DNA from: CAWHMS01 sp963830495
GTDB taxonomy: Bacteria > Actinomycetota > Actinomycetes > Propionibacteriales > Nocardioidaceae
DNA: 64,000 nucleotides
Direction: 5' to 3'
Assembly (NCBI GenBank): GCA_963830495.1
Contig: CAWHMS010000003.1
Coordinates: 310,001 to 374,000, forward strand
This document shows, one piece after another, positions 25,389 through 34,891 of the stretch (its first letter is position 1; each line of letters begins with the position of its first letter). The translations under genes and the position numbers were made by a program. The notes beneath the pieces were generated by a model that was given only the letters and a program-made list of their open reading frames with translations, ran no database searches and was not told the origin of the DNA.

Positions 25389-25498
25389 CCTACCCCGTGC
25401 GGATCCACCTACCCCGTGTGAGTAACCCCCTCGAAGGCCGCTTTGCCGGATTCAGCCCGGTCATCTGCGTGGGGTAGGTGCACTCTCGCGGGGTAGGT
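25389..25498. repeat. Four CCTACCCCG-type repeats in mirrored pairs
   Basis: Two direct copies CCTACCCCGTG (25389-25399, 25408-25418) face two inverted copies (ACCTACCCC complement at 25471-25479 and 25490-25498) across about 50 bp. Within each pair the copies are 19 bp apart. It lies between the convergent oxidoreductase and MmcQ/YjbR-like genes, the last copy touching the latter's stop. It can fold into a large hairpin and may serve as terminator or as an extragenic palindromic repeat. Confidence 0.65.
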
Positions 25499-25872
25499 CA
25501 GGCATCGCCCAATCGTCGAATCAGCGTGGCGGGAGCCACCGTGCGGTAGGCGTCTTCGCACAGCTCGGACAGCTCGTCATCTCCTACGCTTCGGTCCAGC
25601 CGAAGGCCGACCCAGCCCCGGTGGCCGACGTACGGGGGACGGAAGAACCGATCGGGATCTTCGCCGATGAGCTCCGCCTGTACGCCGTCGGGCGCGGCCA
25701 GCCAGAGATGGGGAAAGTCGTTGCCGTGGTGGCCATCTGCCCATAGATAAATGCAGGACTTCTTGCCGCGGACGAACCACGCGGGCGCGCTGTGACTGGG
25801 TCGCTCCTCGAGTTCGGGGAGATGCTCGACCGCGCGCCTCACTCGGTCCACGTGGGCCTCGTCACCTGACAT
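25498..25872 (-). CDS. MmcQ/YjbR-family DNA-binding-like protein
   Basis: 124 aa from ATG 25872 (MSGDEAHVDRV). The frame stays open 20 codons upstream but would run into the tRNA-Lys leader. It has the MmcQ/YjbR (DUF419) pattern: PAWFVRGKKSCIYLWADGHH, FPHLWLAAPDGVQ, RFFRPPYVGHRGWVGLRLD and a C-terminal EDAYRTVAP. The fold resembles CyaY/DNA-binding proteins, but a defined function is not known. Confidence 0.82.
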   Translation of the reverse strand: MSGDEAHVDRVRRAVEHLPELEERPSHSAPAWFVRGKKSCIYLWADGHHGNDFPHLWLAAPDGVQAELIGEDPDRFFRPPYVGHRGWVGLRLDRSVGDDELSELCEDAYRTVAPATLIRRLGDA

Positions 25873-25925
25873 GCTCGGGATTTTAGGGGTCACCGCGGGC
25901 TGCGCTATGCTTCCTGACGCTTCGC

Positions 25926-25999
<74 letters not shown>

Positions 26000-26080
26000 C
26001 AAATCCCCAGGTCAGAGGCCCGATCACATCACTGTGACCGGGCATCGACTGTTAACAGACGGCAGTTCTGACGGCGGTTT

Positions 26081-27258
26081 TCACCAGCCGAGCGCGCGTT
26101 CGACCACGTCGAGCGCGGCCACCTTGGCCGAATCCTGGACGTGCGCGTAGGTGTCCGCCGTCATACGGGTTGCTGGCGTGCCCGAGGATCTCGCTCGCCG
26201 TCCGCATCGAGACCGCCCCGTTGGCCAGCATCGCCGAGGCCACCGAGTGCCGGATGAGGTGGAAGCGGGCCGGAACGTCGACGCCGGCAGACCTCAGCGC
26301 CTTCCCGTAGGACCGGGACGCGCTGCGGCGGTCGAGCGCCCTCCCCGTCGCGGTGGTAAAGACCCACGCGACCGCGCCACCGGCCCAGCTGGTGCCAGCC
26401 AGGAGCTGCTCGGCTCACTGCACCTTCCTCCACCCTCGGAGCGCCTCGACCACCGCCGGAGACAGGGGCAGGCTGCGCTGACTGCGGGCCGACTTCGGTG
26501 CGGTGCGGCGGACTTCGCCGCCGACATGCTGGATCGTCCCGGTCACGCGGAGCCGGTGGGCGTCCAGGTCCATGTCGCGCCATCGGAGCGCGAGCGCCTC
26601 GCCGATCCGGAGCCCGGTCGAGGCTAGGAGCAGCACTAGCGGCTGCAACCGGTGTCCCTCCATCGCGGCGAGCACTCGGCGAAGCTGGTCGGGGGTGAGG
26701 TAGTCGGCCTCCGCGGTGTCCACCTTGGGGCGGTCGAGGTCGGCGCAGACATTCCGGGTCACCGCCTCGTCCCGGACGGCGGTGCCGAGCATGAGGGAGA
26801 GCACGGCGAACACCATGCGCCGGGTCTGCGAGGACACCGGCTCGCCGGCGACGCCGCTGCGGGAGTCGCGCTTCCGGGTCAGTCCCGCCAGCAGCACCTC
26901 GACATCGCCAGCTGTGAGGCGTGAGAGGCGCACTTGGCCGATCCCGGGGATGACGTGCACCTCGATGAGCCGGCGGTACAACTCGACGGTGCTCGGCTTC
27001 CTGCCCTGGGCGACCAGGGGCTTCGCCGCCACCGCTGGCAGTAGGTCTCGACGGTGACCAGCCGCTCACCCGGAGAGGAGTCGGCGGCAACCAGCTGTTG
27101 CAGTCCCGGAGCCGCCGCTGGGCCACGGCCCTGGTCGGTGCGGTCCGTGAGGCCCGCTGCTGTCCGCCGAGGCGGTCGACCCACCGGATCTCGACGGTCC
27201 ACTTGCCCGAGGGCCGCTGGTAGATGCTGCCCTCTCGGTTCGCTCGACGGATGCTCAC
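26081..27258 (-). pseudogene. Tyrosine integrase, disrupted
   Basis: Start GTG 27258 (MSIRRANREGSIYQRPSGKW, N-terminal arm-binding domain). The frame shifts near 27100 (into LVAADSSPGERLVTVETYC) and again near 27030 (into AAKPLVAQGRKPSTVELY). It then runs well through the core-binding and catalytic parts, with catalytic Arg in ASTGLRIGEALALRW. An in-frame TGA follows WRKVQ near 26416. The frame continues to HLIRHSVASAMLANG (HxxRH) and LGHAS, where a third shift occurs before TADTYAHVQDSAK with the nucleophile tyrosine. Real decay is more likely than four sequencing errors. It lies 82 bp from attL. Confidence 0.88.
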
Positions 27259-27473
27259 GCCAATCCCTCCTCCCGGAAGTCGGTCGCCGCCCTTCCCTCG
27301 GCGACCTGCTCGACTTCGGCTTCGCTCACCGGCCTACGACCGGGCGAAGAGGGCAAACCACCGGCTGACGAGGTCACTCCGGCAGCGAAGTGAACTGGAG
27401 TCGGGTGTCGGTTCGGCGGCGCAGGTCCGCGAAAGGCGCCTCGGGCCGACGAGTGCCGTGTCACGATGCACAA
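27255..27473 (-). CDS. Possible small ORF coupled to integrase
   Basis: A GTG-initiated 72-codon frame whose TGA stop overlaps the integrase GTG start (GTGA), the arrangement seen for excisionase-like genes of actinobacterial integrative elements. The sequence (PGRRPVSEAEVEQVAEGRA) shows no clear helix-turn-helix, so it may be only a remnant or chance frame. Confidence 0.25.
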   Translation of the reverse strand: MCIVTRHSSARGAFRGPAPPNRHPTPVHFAAGVTSSAGGLPSSPGRRPVSEAEVEQVAEGRAATDFREEGLA

Positions 27474-27505
27474 GACGCCGCCAATCAGATCAGGAGGCGG
27501 TTGGC

Positions 27506-29368
27506 ATGGATCGAGAGCTCACGCGACGTACGTTCCTGCAGGTGCTCGGCGCCTCCGGGGTAGTGGTCGTCGGCGGCAACCTGGTCCTCCCGCACCGGGC
27601 CCTGGGCGCTCCTTCGATCGGTGAGCTGACCGCCTTGCGTGGCGCCATGCATGTGCACACGTGCTTCAGCGAGGGCACCGCGAGCCTGCACAGCCAGCTG
27701 GAAGAGGCGTCCCGCAACGGCTTCGACCTCTTCTGGCCCTCGGACCACGACTGGCGGATGAGCGCGCACGACGCGCCGACGACCTTCCACTTCACGGCGC
27801 TGCAGGAGACCGTGAACACCAAGAATTACACCTGGAAGCCGGCGACCACGGGGAAGCTCGCCTCGTCGTCCGGTGGCATCGTGAGCACACCGGTGAGCCC
27901 GCACGACCCGGCTTCCTCAAAGGGCTCCCTGCGGGTCGAGGCGGTGAGCGCGGGCAGCGCAGCCGCTTCGCGGCGCTACCTCATGGACGGGGGATCGTCG
28001 AACAAGTGCCATCGCACCAACCTCGCTGATCAGCAAATCGTGCTGGACGTCCTCCTCGACCAGGCCGGCTCCAACTCATGGGCCGAGGTGCTCGTCAACC
28101 TGTCCTATCGCCCGGCCACCACCGGCCGGGCTGCCGGGTCGTACCAGATCTCGTATCGGATCGGCACGGCGGCGGCGAGCCGGACGACGCAGGGCCTGCT
28201 CGGGATCGTCACCGTCCCACTCGCGGTCGGCGAGTTCGGTCCGGTGACACTCGAGCCGGTGGCCGACGCCGCCTCGCTCTGGCCGGACCTCGTGGCGACC
28301 GACAACGCGCTCGTGGATCTGCGGCTCGGGGCCACCAGCCGCGGCGGCGCGGCGGCCCGCGCGTTCTTCGGGCATCTCCGCTTCCGTCGCGACGCGATCA
28401 CCGGTGACGAACCGCTGCAGACGCAGGCCGACATGGTCGCCCAGTACGCCGCGCGATACCCCGGCCTGACTATCGGCCGAGCCGCGGAGGTCTCGGGAAC
28501 GTCGGAGCACGCCAACTGGTTCGGCGGCGAGCAGCACCTGATCGACCATGCCACTGTCAACCCTCCCGACCTCGTGGCCTATGCGTCCGCCCTGGTCCAC
28601 CAGGGAGGCGGGCTGGCGTCGCTCAACCACCCCTTCGGCAGCAAGGGAGGTGCCGTCGTGACCGAGGCGCAGCAGACCTCCAAGCGCCGGGCGGCGGCCA
28701 CCAAGTTCCTCGGTCGACAGCTCTCCGGTGTCGACATCGTCGAGGCCGGGTTCCGCCAGCGTGGCCGGGTGAGTCTCGAGACACACCTCGCACTCTTCGA
28801 CACGTTCATCCGCAGCGGTTACTGGGTCACGGCGAACGGGACCAACGACAACCACGCCGGGACGGCCGGCTCCTGGGCCACCGAGTCCAACCGCTTCTAC
28901 ACGACCCTGTGGTCGGCGTCGTCGTCGGAGCCCGACCTACTGGCCGCGCTGCGGTCCGGCCGCGCCTTCGTGGGCGAGCTCGGCGCGTTCCAGGGCTACC
29001 TCAGCGTCGACGTCGAGGGCAACCCGATGGGCTCGGTCTCGATCAAGCCCGGCGTGACCAGTCGCGAGCTCACCATCACGGGTCTACAGCTGCCGACCAG
29101 CTCGACCGTCGAGGTCGTCCGTGGACCTGTCGACTACAGCAACAGCGTCGACCCAGGGACCAGCGTCGTGACGACCCTGCCGGCCTCGGCGTTCAGCTCG
29201 GGAGAGGCGAGAATGAGTGTCGACACGCGGACGCCAAGCTTCCTACGTGTCAACGTCATGAACTCTGCCGGGAGGCGGGTGGCGTTCAGCAACCCGATCA
29301 TGCTGTTGCAGGCCGAGCCGGTGCGACCGCTGCCCTCCTACCGCCGCGCTCCCGACAGCCTCGTCTGA
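27506..29368 (+). CDS. Tat-exported PHP-domain metallohydrolase (CehA/McbA-like)
   Basis: 620 aa. Twin-arginine signal RRTFLQVLGASG at residues 5-16, with hydrophobic core and cleavage near LGAP. The mature protein has PHP-type metal ligands: HVHTCFSEG, WPSDHDWR, SLNHPFG and GTNDNHAG. The family covers exported carbamate or phosphoester hydrolases (CehA/McbA group); the substrate here is unknown. C-terminal 150 residues form beta domains. Start ATG 27506 follows CAGGAGG. The gene lies just inside the tRNA-Lys island, convergent with the first ELW-repeat gene. Confidence 0.85.
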   Translation: MDRELTRRTFLQVLGASGVVVVGGNLVLPHRALGAPSIGELTALRGAMHVHTCFSEGTASLHSQLEEASRNGFDLFWPSDHDWRMSAHDAPTTFHFTALQETVNTKNYTWKPATTGKLASSSGGIVSTPVSPHDPASSKGSLRVEAVSAGSAAASRRYLMDGGSSNKCHRTNLADQQIVLDVLLDQAGSNSWAEVLVNLSYRPATTGRAAGSYQISYRIGTAAASRTTQGLLGIVTVPLAVGEFGPVTLEPVADAASLWPDLVATDNALVDLRLGATSRGGAAARAFFGHLRFRRDAITGDEPLQTQADMVAQYAARYPGLTIGRAAEVSGTSEHANWFGGEQHLIDHATVNPPDLVAYASALVHQGGGLASLNHPFGSKGGAVVTEAQQTSKRRAAATKFLGRQLSGVDIVEAGFRQRGRVSLETHLALFDTFIRSGYWVTANGTNDNHAGTAGSWATESNRFYTTLWSASSSEPDLLAALRSGRAFVGELGAFQGYLSVDVEGNPMGSVSIKPGVTSRELTITGLQLPTSSTVEVVRGPVDYSNSVDPGTSVVTTLPASAFSSGEARMSVDTRTPSFLRVNVMNSAGRRVAFSNPIMLLQAEPVRPLPSYRRAPDSLV

Positions 29369-29451
29369 GCTGCCGCTGCTGCGGTCGCGGTGCTGGTCGG
29401 CCAACCCCGTGTCGTCCTGGTGTTTGCCGTCCCATGCGAGACGACCTCGAA

Positions 29452-31047
29452 CTAGCCGCCCGTGTTGATGTCCTCGACCAGGATCGTGCCCGCCCTGCTG
29501 CCGTCCGACTTCCACAGCTCCTCACCGTGGACGCCGTCGTCGGCGGAGAAGAGCAACCTTCCCCCCACATCGGTTAGGAAGGAGGGCCCATAGTTGGTGC
29601 AGGGTTGGATGTCCTTGACCAGGATGGTGCCCGCCTCGGTGCCATTCGACTTCCACAACTCAGCGCCGTGGGTGGCATCGTCAACGGTGAAGAACAACCT
29701 TCCCCCGACGGCGGTCAGGTTGGACGGGCCGCCGTATTGGTGGTCGTCGGGGTCGATGTCCTTGACTAGGACGGTGCCCGTCCGGCTGCCATCTGACTTC
29801 CACAGCTCCTGTCCGTGGGTGCCGTCGTCGGCGGCGAAGAACAACCTTCCCACCACAGCAGTCAGGGAGGAGGGATAACTGCCGGAGTCGCCGTATCCTG
29901 TGTTGATGTCTTTGACCAGGACGGTGCCCGTCCGGCTGCCATCTGACTTCCACAGCTCCTGTCCGTGGGTGCCGTCGTCTACGGTGAAGAACAACCTACT
30001 CCGCACAGGGGCCAGGGAGGAGGGATAGCTTCCGGGATAGCTGCCAGTGGCACCGAGGATGTCTTTGACTAGGACGGTGCCCTGCCGGCTGCCATCTGAC
30101 TTCCACAGCTCCTGTCCGTGGGTGCCGTCGTCGGCGGAGAAGAACAACGTTCCCCCAACCGCGGCCAGGTAGGATGGGCCATAGTAGTAGCTGTCGGGAC
30201 CGGGATTGATGTCCTTGACCAGGACCGTGCCCTGCCGGCTGCCATCCGACTTCCAGAGTTCCCCGCCGTGCGAGTCGTCGCGGGCGGCGAAGAACAGCGC
30301 CCCGCCGACAGCGGTCAGGTAAGAGGGATAGCTGCCGTTGTACACGCCTGGTCTGATGTCTTTGACTAGGACGGTGCCCGCCCGGCTGCCATCCGACTTC
30401 CAGAGCTCCTGGATGTGGATGTCGTCGTACGCGGTGAAGAACAACGTCCCGCCGACAGCGGTCAGGTAAGAGGGATAGCTGCCGTTCGGGTCGCCGTTGT
30501 ACACGCCTGGTCTGATGTCTTTGACTAGGACCGTGCCCGCCTTGGTGCCATCCGACTTCCACAGCTCCGTGCCGTGGATCCCGTCCCCGACGGTGAAGAA
30601 CAACGTCCCGCCCACCGCGGTCAGGTTGTAGGGGTCGCTGTAGTAACCGTAGGGACCGGGGTAGATGTCCTTGACCAGGACCGTGCCCGCCTTGGTGCCG
30701 TCGGACTTCCACAGCTCCCGGCCGTGGATGCCGTCGTCGGCGGTGAAGAACAGCGTCCCCTCCACATCGACAAACTCAGAGGGCCCGCTCGAGGGAGTGG
30801 GCGGGACCGGGCACTGCACCAGCGACGCGCCGGCGTTGCTGACTGCTTCCTCGACCGTCTCAGCCTGTTCGCTGGAGGTCGCGACAGCCGCGGACGCCCC
30901 CAGGCCGGCCAGGGTGACCGCGGCGGTCGTCGCGGCCGTGGCGGCCCGTCTCGCCCCGGCCCCACGAGCACGACGACGCAGCACCTTCGCCCGAGCAACC
31001 CGGGCCCGAACAGCCTGCTTCTTCGCACATCGGCGTCGACGACTCAT
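29452..31047 (-). CDS. Secreted ELWxxDGT-repeat protein, copy 1
   Basis: 531 aa from ATG 31047 (MSRRRRCAKK), preceded by AGGGG 8 nt upstream; the frame is open 28 codons further up but lies in the leader. Residues 1-36 are very basic, followed by a hydrophobic export signal (AAVTLAGLGASAAVA). A short Pro/Ser linker with one Cys leads into nine repeats of about 48 aa, each with LFFTADDGIHGRELWKSDGT and AGTVLVKDI. Repeats of this kind are annotated ELWxxDGT and probably build a beta-propeller. Function unknown. Repeats 4-7 favour SDGSR over SDGTK. Confidence 0.85.
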   Translation of the reverse strand: MSRRRRCAKKQAVRARVARAKVLRRRARGAGARRAATAATTAAVTLAGLGASAAVATSSEQAETVEEAVSNAGASLVQCPVPPTPSSGPSEFVDVEGTLFFTADDGIHGRELWKSDGTKAGTVLVKDIYPGPYGYYSDPYNLTAVGGTLFFTVGDGIHGTELWKSDGTKAGTVLVKDIRPGVYNGDPNGSYPSYLTAVGGTLFFTAYDDIHIQELWKSDGSRAGTVLVKDIRPGVYNGSYPSYLTAVGGALFFAARDDSHGGELWKSDGSRQGTVLVKDINPGPDSYYYGPSYLAAVGGTLFFSADDGTHGQELWKSDGSRQGTVLVKDILGATGSYPGSYPSSLAPVRSRLFFTVDDGTHGQELWKSDGSRTGTVLVKDINTGYGDSGSYPSSLTAVVGRLFFAADDGTHGQELWKSDGSRTGTVLVKDIDPDDHQYGGPSNLTAVGGRLFFTVDDATHGAELWKSNGTEAGTILVKDIQPCTNYGPSFLTDVGGRLLFSADDGVHGEELWKSDGSRAGTILVEDINTGG

Positions 31048-31242
31048 GAACCCACCCCTGATCTCAAAACTGGGCGGCTCCCCCGACATGTCCCGCCAAG
31101 AACGTCCGTTCGCTGTCGAGGCTGGCCTCACAAGGTCGGCACGTCACTAGCCCAACTAGGCCATTTCGGTGGGTTGACTCAACCATGCCATTTCGGTGGG
31201 CTGAATAGCGTCGTCGGCGGTGGCCGCCGAGGCAGCGGTGCC
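31048..31242 (-). repeat. Leader of ELW copy 1
   Basis: About 195 bp nearly identical to the leaders at 33461-33619 and 36527-36721. It contains two direct repeats GCCATTTCGGTGGGTTGA (31160-31177) and GCCATTTCGGTGGGCTGA (31187-31204), 27 bp apart, separated by the palindrome GGTTGACTCAACC. The last 38 bp (31205-31242) also match the 5' end of the truncated TetR gene at 36684-36721, showing this copy was duplicated together with the TetR fragment. Confidence 0.8.
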
Positions 31243-31720
31243 CCGGGGACGCAAAAGCGGATGACGCAAGCGCGCGCCCGTGCGCCCTTCAGACGGATCG
31301 GGACCGCGGCTCTTGGGAAGCAACGATATGGCCGTCACGAGACACTCCGGGTAGTCGAACATCGCCATCACGAGAGGACCCGGTTGCTCAGACCACCCTT
31401 CTTCACGTCCCGGTGCAGTTTTTCCAGCCGCGGCTAGGCCATGTCCTTCCCGGACCAGCCGTCATCTCGCGAGCGCCTACAGGTGCCTTGGAAACACGCA
31501 ACGTCGACCCTCACCGCCGAGATTCAGACGGGGTGTGGGCTCCGGGTGAGCAGGAGCGATGGTTGGCGAGGAAACCGCGGTAGGAGCACCCAACGGCCGG
31601 TGGTTGGGTGGTGGGTTGGCGACGCATTCGGCTCGGGATGGCGCCTCTTCTTTCCTGCGCATGCGGCCATCGCGGTCGATCTGAGTGCGACTTCGGCACC
31701 TGGTGCTCGCGGTCGGGTAC
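31243..31720. other. Region between ELW copies 1 and 2
   Basis: No intact gene. 31270-31360 is a diverged duplicate of 45365-45460 (shared GTGCGCCCT.TCAGACGGATC.GGAC and TGGGAAGC.ACGA.ATGGC). The remainder has no recognisable coding frame. Confidence 0.45.
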
Positions 31721-31873
31721 CGGTGGACCACCGCTGCCGGTTCCGACACCCGGGGTGACGGTCAATCGCACCTGGCCCCGAGTTTGCCAACCAGCCTTCC
31801 CGCCGCCGCCACGGGGACGTTCACCCTCACCGTGTCGTCCTGGTGTTGGCCGTCCGTGCGAGGCGACCTCGAA
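31721..31873 (-). repeat. 3' tail shared by ELW copies 2 and 3
   Basis: Downstream flank of copy 2, clearly homologous to 34778-34891 downstream of copy 3 (GGTGGACCAC.CCGCTGCC, TGTC-GTCCTGGTGTTGG). The duplicated unit therefore includes at least 110-150 bp beyond the stop codon. Confidence 0.6.
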
Positions 31874-33460
31874 CTAGCCGCCCGTGTTGATGTCCTCGAC
31901 CAGAACGGTGCCTGCCGTCGTGCCATTCGACTTCCACAGCTCCTCACCGTGGATCCCGTCATCGACGGCGAAAAACAACCTTCCCCCGACACCGGTCAGC
32001 CAGGAGGGCCCGTAGTGGGCACAGGGATGGATGTCCTTGACCAGCACGGTGCCCGCCTTGGTGCCGTCCGTCTTCCACAGCTCCCGACCGTGGACGCCGT
32101 CCCCGGCGGCGAAGAACAGCGTTCTGCCCACACCGGTCAGGGAGGAGGGATAGCTGCTGTAGTCGACCGGCCTGATGTTCTTGACTAGGACGGTGCCCGC
32201 CTTGGTGCCATTCGACCTCCACAGCTCCTCACCGTGGATCCCGTCATCGACGGCGAAGAACAACCTTCCGTCCACAGCGGTCAGGGAGTTGGGGTCGCTG
32301 AAGGGGTCGGTGTATTGGGGCGGCAGTTCGGGGGCGATGTCCTTGACCAGGAGGGTGCCTGCCCTGCTGCCATTCGACTTCCACAGCTCCCGGCCGTGGC
32401 TGCCGTCGTCGGCGGTGAAGAACAACGTCCCCCCCACATCGGTCAGGGAGGAGGAGGGATAGCTGCCGAAGTCGCCTGGCTGGATGCTCTTGACCAGGAC
32501 GGTGCCCGCCCCGGTGCCATCCGACTTCCACAGCTCCTCACCTTCGCTGCCGTCGTCCACGGCGAAGAACAACGTCCTCCCCACACCGGTGAGCAAGGAC
32601 GGGCCGTAGTAGCCAGAACTGGAGGGACCGGGTGCGATGTCTTTGACCAGGACGGTGCCCGCCCTGCTGCCATTCGACTTCCACAGCTCCCCGCCGTGGC
32701 TGCCGTCGTTGGCGGTGAAGAACAACCTCCCCCCGACGGCAGTCAGGTTGGACGGGCCGCCGTACTGTTCGGGGTCGGGGTCGATGTCCTTGACCATGAC
32801 CGTGCCCGCCTTGGTGCCGTCCGACCTCCACAGCTCAGAGCCGTGGATGCCGTCGTTGGCGGTGAAGAACAACACTCCCCCGACAGCGGTTAGGTTGGAC
32901 GGGCCGCCGAACTGTTCGGCGTCGGGGTCGATGTCTTTGACTAGGACGGTGCCCGCCTTGGTGCCATCCGACTTCCACAGCTCGCGGCCGTGGATGCCGT
33001 CGTCGGCGGTGAAGAACAACGTCTCCCCCACACCGGTCAGGGGTGGCCCTCCGTAGGGGTAGGCGGGACCGGGGTCGATGTCCTTGACCAGGACCGTGCC
33101 CGCCTTGGTGCCGTCGGACTTCCACAGATCCCGGCCGTGGATGCCGTCGTCGGCGGTGAAGAACAGCGTCCCCTCCACATCGACAAACTCAGAGGGCCCG
33201 CTCGAGGGAGTGGGCGGGACCGGGCACTGCACCAGCGACGCGCCGGCGTTGCTGACTGCTTCCTCGACCGTCTCAGCCTGTTCGCTGGAGGTCGCGACAG
33301 CCGCGGACGCCCCCAGGCCGGCCAGGGTGACCGCGGCGGTCGTCGCGGCCGTGGCGGCCCGTCTCGCCCCGGCCCCACGAGCACGACGACGCAGCACCTT
33401 CGCCCGAGCAACCCGGGCCCGAACAGCCTGCTTCTTCGCACATCGGCGTCGACGACTCAT
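31874..33460 (-). CDS. Secreted ELWxxDGT-repeat protein, copy 2
   Basis: 528 aa from ATG 33460. The N-terminal ~120 residues match copies 1 and 3 almost exactly, including the basic region and export signal. Nine repeats follow: the first reads GRDLWKSDGT and later ones vary (ELWRSNGT, ELWKTDGT). Loop lengths differ from the other copies (for example PELPPQYTDPFSDPNS in repeat 6). Its ending VEDINTGG-stop is the same as copy 1. Export and a beta-propeller fold are inferred; function unknown. Confidence 0.85.
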   Translation of the reverse strand: MSRRRRCAKKQAVRARVARAKVLRRRARGAGARRAATAATTAAVTLAGLGASAAVATSSEQAETVEEAVSNAGASLVQCPVPPTPSSGPSEFVDVEGTLFFTADDGIHGRDLWKSDGTKAGTVLVKDIDPGPAYPYGGPPLTGVGETLFFTADDGIHGRELWKSDGTKAGTVLVKDIDPDAEQFGGPSNLTAVGGVLFFTANDGIHGSELWRSDGTKAGTVMVKDIDPDPEQYGGPSNLTAVGGRLFFTANDGSHGGELWKSNGSRAGTVLVKDIAPGPSSSGYYGPSLLTGVGRTLFFAVDDGSEGEELWKSDGTGAGTVLVKSIQPGDFGSYPSSSLTDVGGTLFFTADDGSHGRELWKSNGSRAGTLLVKDIAPELPPQYTDPFSDPNSLTAVDGRLFFAVDDGIHGEELWRSNGTKAGTVLVKNIRPVDYSSYPSSLTGVGRTLFFAAGDGVHGRELWKTDGTKAGTVLVKDIHPCAHYGPSWLTGVGGRLFFAVDDGIHGEELWKSNGTTAGTVLVEDINTGG

Positions 33461-33619
33461 GAACCCACCCCTGATCTCAAAACTGGGCGGCTCCCCCGAC
33501 ATGTCCCGCCAAGAACGTCCGTTCGCTGTCGAGGCTGGCCTCACAAGGTCGGCACGTCACTAGCCCAACTAGGCCATTTCGGTGGGTTGACTCAACCATG
33601 CCATTTCGGTGGGCTGAAT
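33461..33619 (-). repeat. Leader of ELW copy 2
   Basis: Near-identical to the other two leaders up to ATTCAG at 33614-33619, where similarity stops. Direct repeats at 33573-33590 and 33600-33617. Its outer end overlaps the 3' end of the TIGR03032-type gene, so the module boundary replaces that gene's C-terminal codons. Confidence 0.8.
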
Positions 33620-34764
33620 GGTGACTGCTCTGCAGCGGATTCTGGTTGGCCAGGCAGCAGCCAGATCTCGTCCTCGTCGCCGGGTGAACCGCCGAAGGTC
33701 GGGCAACGCGCCCCGGGGACGGTCTGCACGTCGAATATCTCTTCCACGCCGTTGGCGAACTGCAGGGTGGCGACGGTGTTGCCGGTGCTGAGCTCGATGA
33801 CCCCGACGCCACATTTGAGTTGGTCGTGGTAGGCCGCGATCGGTGCGCCACCGAAGATGGCCGACTCGCGGATCCTCGACAGGCCCACGAAGGCGAGATC
33901 GCCATGGAGAGCCAGGCCGCGCGCGTAGCCGGGCACGGCCGCGATCGCCTCGCGGTGTCCGGTGGCCAGGTCGACGTGCTCGAGCCGCCCCATCCCGGAG
34001 TTGAGGACGTACAGGTTCCCGTCGTGCCAGCGCGGCGAGTGCGGCATGGCCAGTCCGCTGGTGACCGCCTCACCGGAGGCGACGTCGAGCACGGCGCCGC
34101 TGTCGTTGCGCACCGTGCGCCACCCACCCGGTTCATCGGTGGGTGCCATCACGGTGACGAAGGCCGGGGATCCGTCCCGCATCGCCAGGCCGTTGAGGTG
34201 ACAGCGGTCCTGCGCGGCCAGCTGGGAGATGAACCGCGGCCGCCAGCGCGGCACGAAGCTGTACTGGGAGGCGAGGCCGGCCAGGCAGGAGAAGAGCGTG
34301 TTGACGATCCACAGGTCCGGCTCGCCGCTGTCAAAGGTTCCCCAGGCGATCTCGTGGCACTGGATCCCTCCGGTGACCGTCGAGGAGCGTGGCAGCCAGC
34401 ACCTGTCGTAGCGGCCGGCCGGCGCGATCGCGGCGGCCAGCTCGGAGTGGTCCGTCAGCGACCAGATCTGCCCCTTCCCGGCCACCGTGATCCGGTCCGC
34501 TCCGACCGCGATACCCATCGCCCGGTCGAACCCGCGGAAGGAGAAGGCCAACTCCCCATCAGCCACCCCGACGGCCACCAGCTGACCGGCCTGATAGGTC
34601 GACACCAGCAGCGAACACGCTGCTTCCTCCAGCACCCGAGGGAACAGGGCGCTGTAGTGGAACTGGATCTCCGTACCCCGATCATCATCCGACGGGGTTG
34701 TCACTGCCGTCGCGTCGACCCCGCTCGTGGTCGACGAGTCCGGCACATCGTCCGGCACCCTCAC
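33592..34764 (-). CDS. TIGR03032-family beta-propeller-like protein
   Basis: 390 aa, no signal peptide. Typical TIGR03032 motifs: CSLLVSTYQAGQLVAVG near residue 50, FDRAMGIAV, NTLFSCLAGL near residue 155, FVPRWRPRFISQLA and DRCHLNGLAM. The role of this conserved family is not established. The last residues (FSPPKWHG) are encoded by the leader repeat of ELW copy 2, so the native C-terminus seems to have been replaced. It stands between two ELW copies and on the same strand. Confidence 0.8.
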   Translation of the reverse strand: MRVPDDVPDSSTTSGVDATAVTTPSDDDRGTEIQFHYSALFPRVLEEAACSLLVSTYQAGQLVAVGVADGELAFSFRGFDRAMGIAVGADRITVAGKGQIWSLTDHSELAAAIAPAGRYDRCWLPRSSTVTGGIQCHEIAWGTFDSGEPDLWIVNTLFSCLAGLASQYSFVPRWRPRFISQLAAQDRCHLNGLAMRDGSPAFVTVMAPTDEPGGWRTVRNDSGAVLDVASGEAVTSGLAMPHSPRWHDGNLYVLNSGMGRLEHVDLATGHREAIAAVPGYARGLALHGDLAFVGLSRIRESAIFGGAPIAAYHDQLKCGVGVIELSTGNTVATLQFANGVEEIFDVQTVPGARCPTFGGSPGDEDEIWLLPGQPESAAEQSPFSPPKWHG

Positions 34765-34891
34765 CTCAACCCCACCGTGTCCCGGTGGACCACACCGCTG
34801 CCCGTTCCGCCACCCGTGTGACTGTCAATCGCGCCTGGCCCCCGAGATTGCCCACCAGCCTTTCCCGCATTCGCCGCGGCGACGTTCACCC

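Noticed and set aside
26081..27258. Active integrase using programmed frameshifting
   Set aside because: Three shifts plus a stop in different contexts without slippery sequences are better explained by decay.
31441..31758. 105-codon plus-strand frame between ELW copies 1 and 2
   Set aside because: No ribosome site or recognisable motif, and part overlaps the duplicated 3' tail of copy 2.
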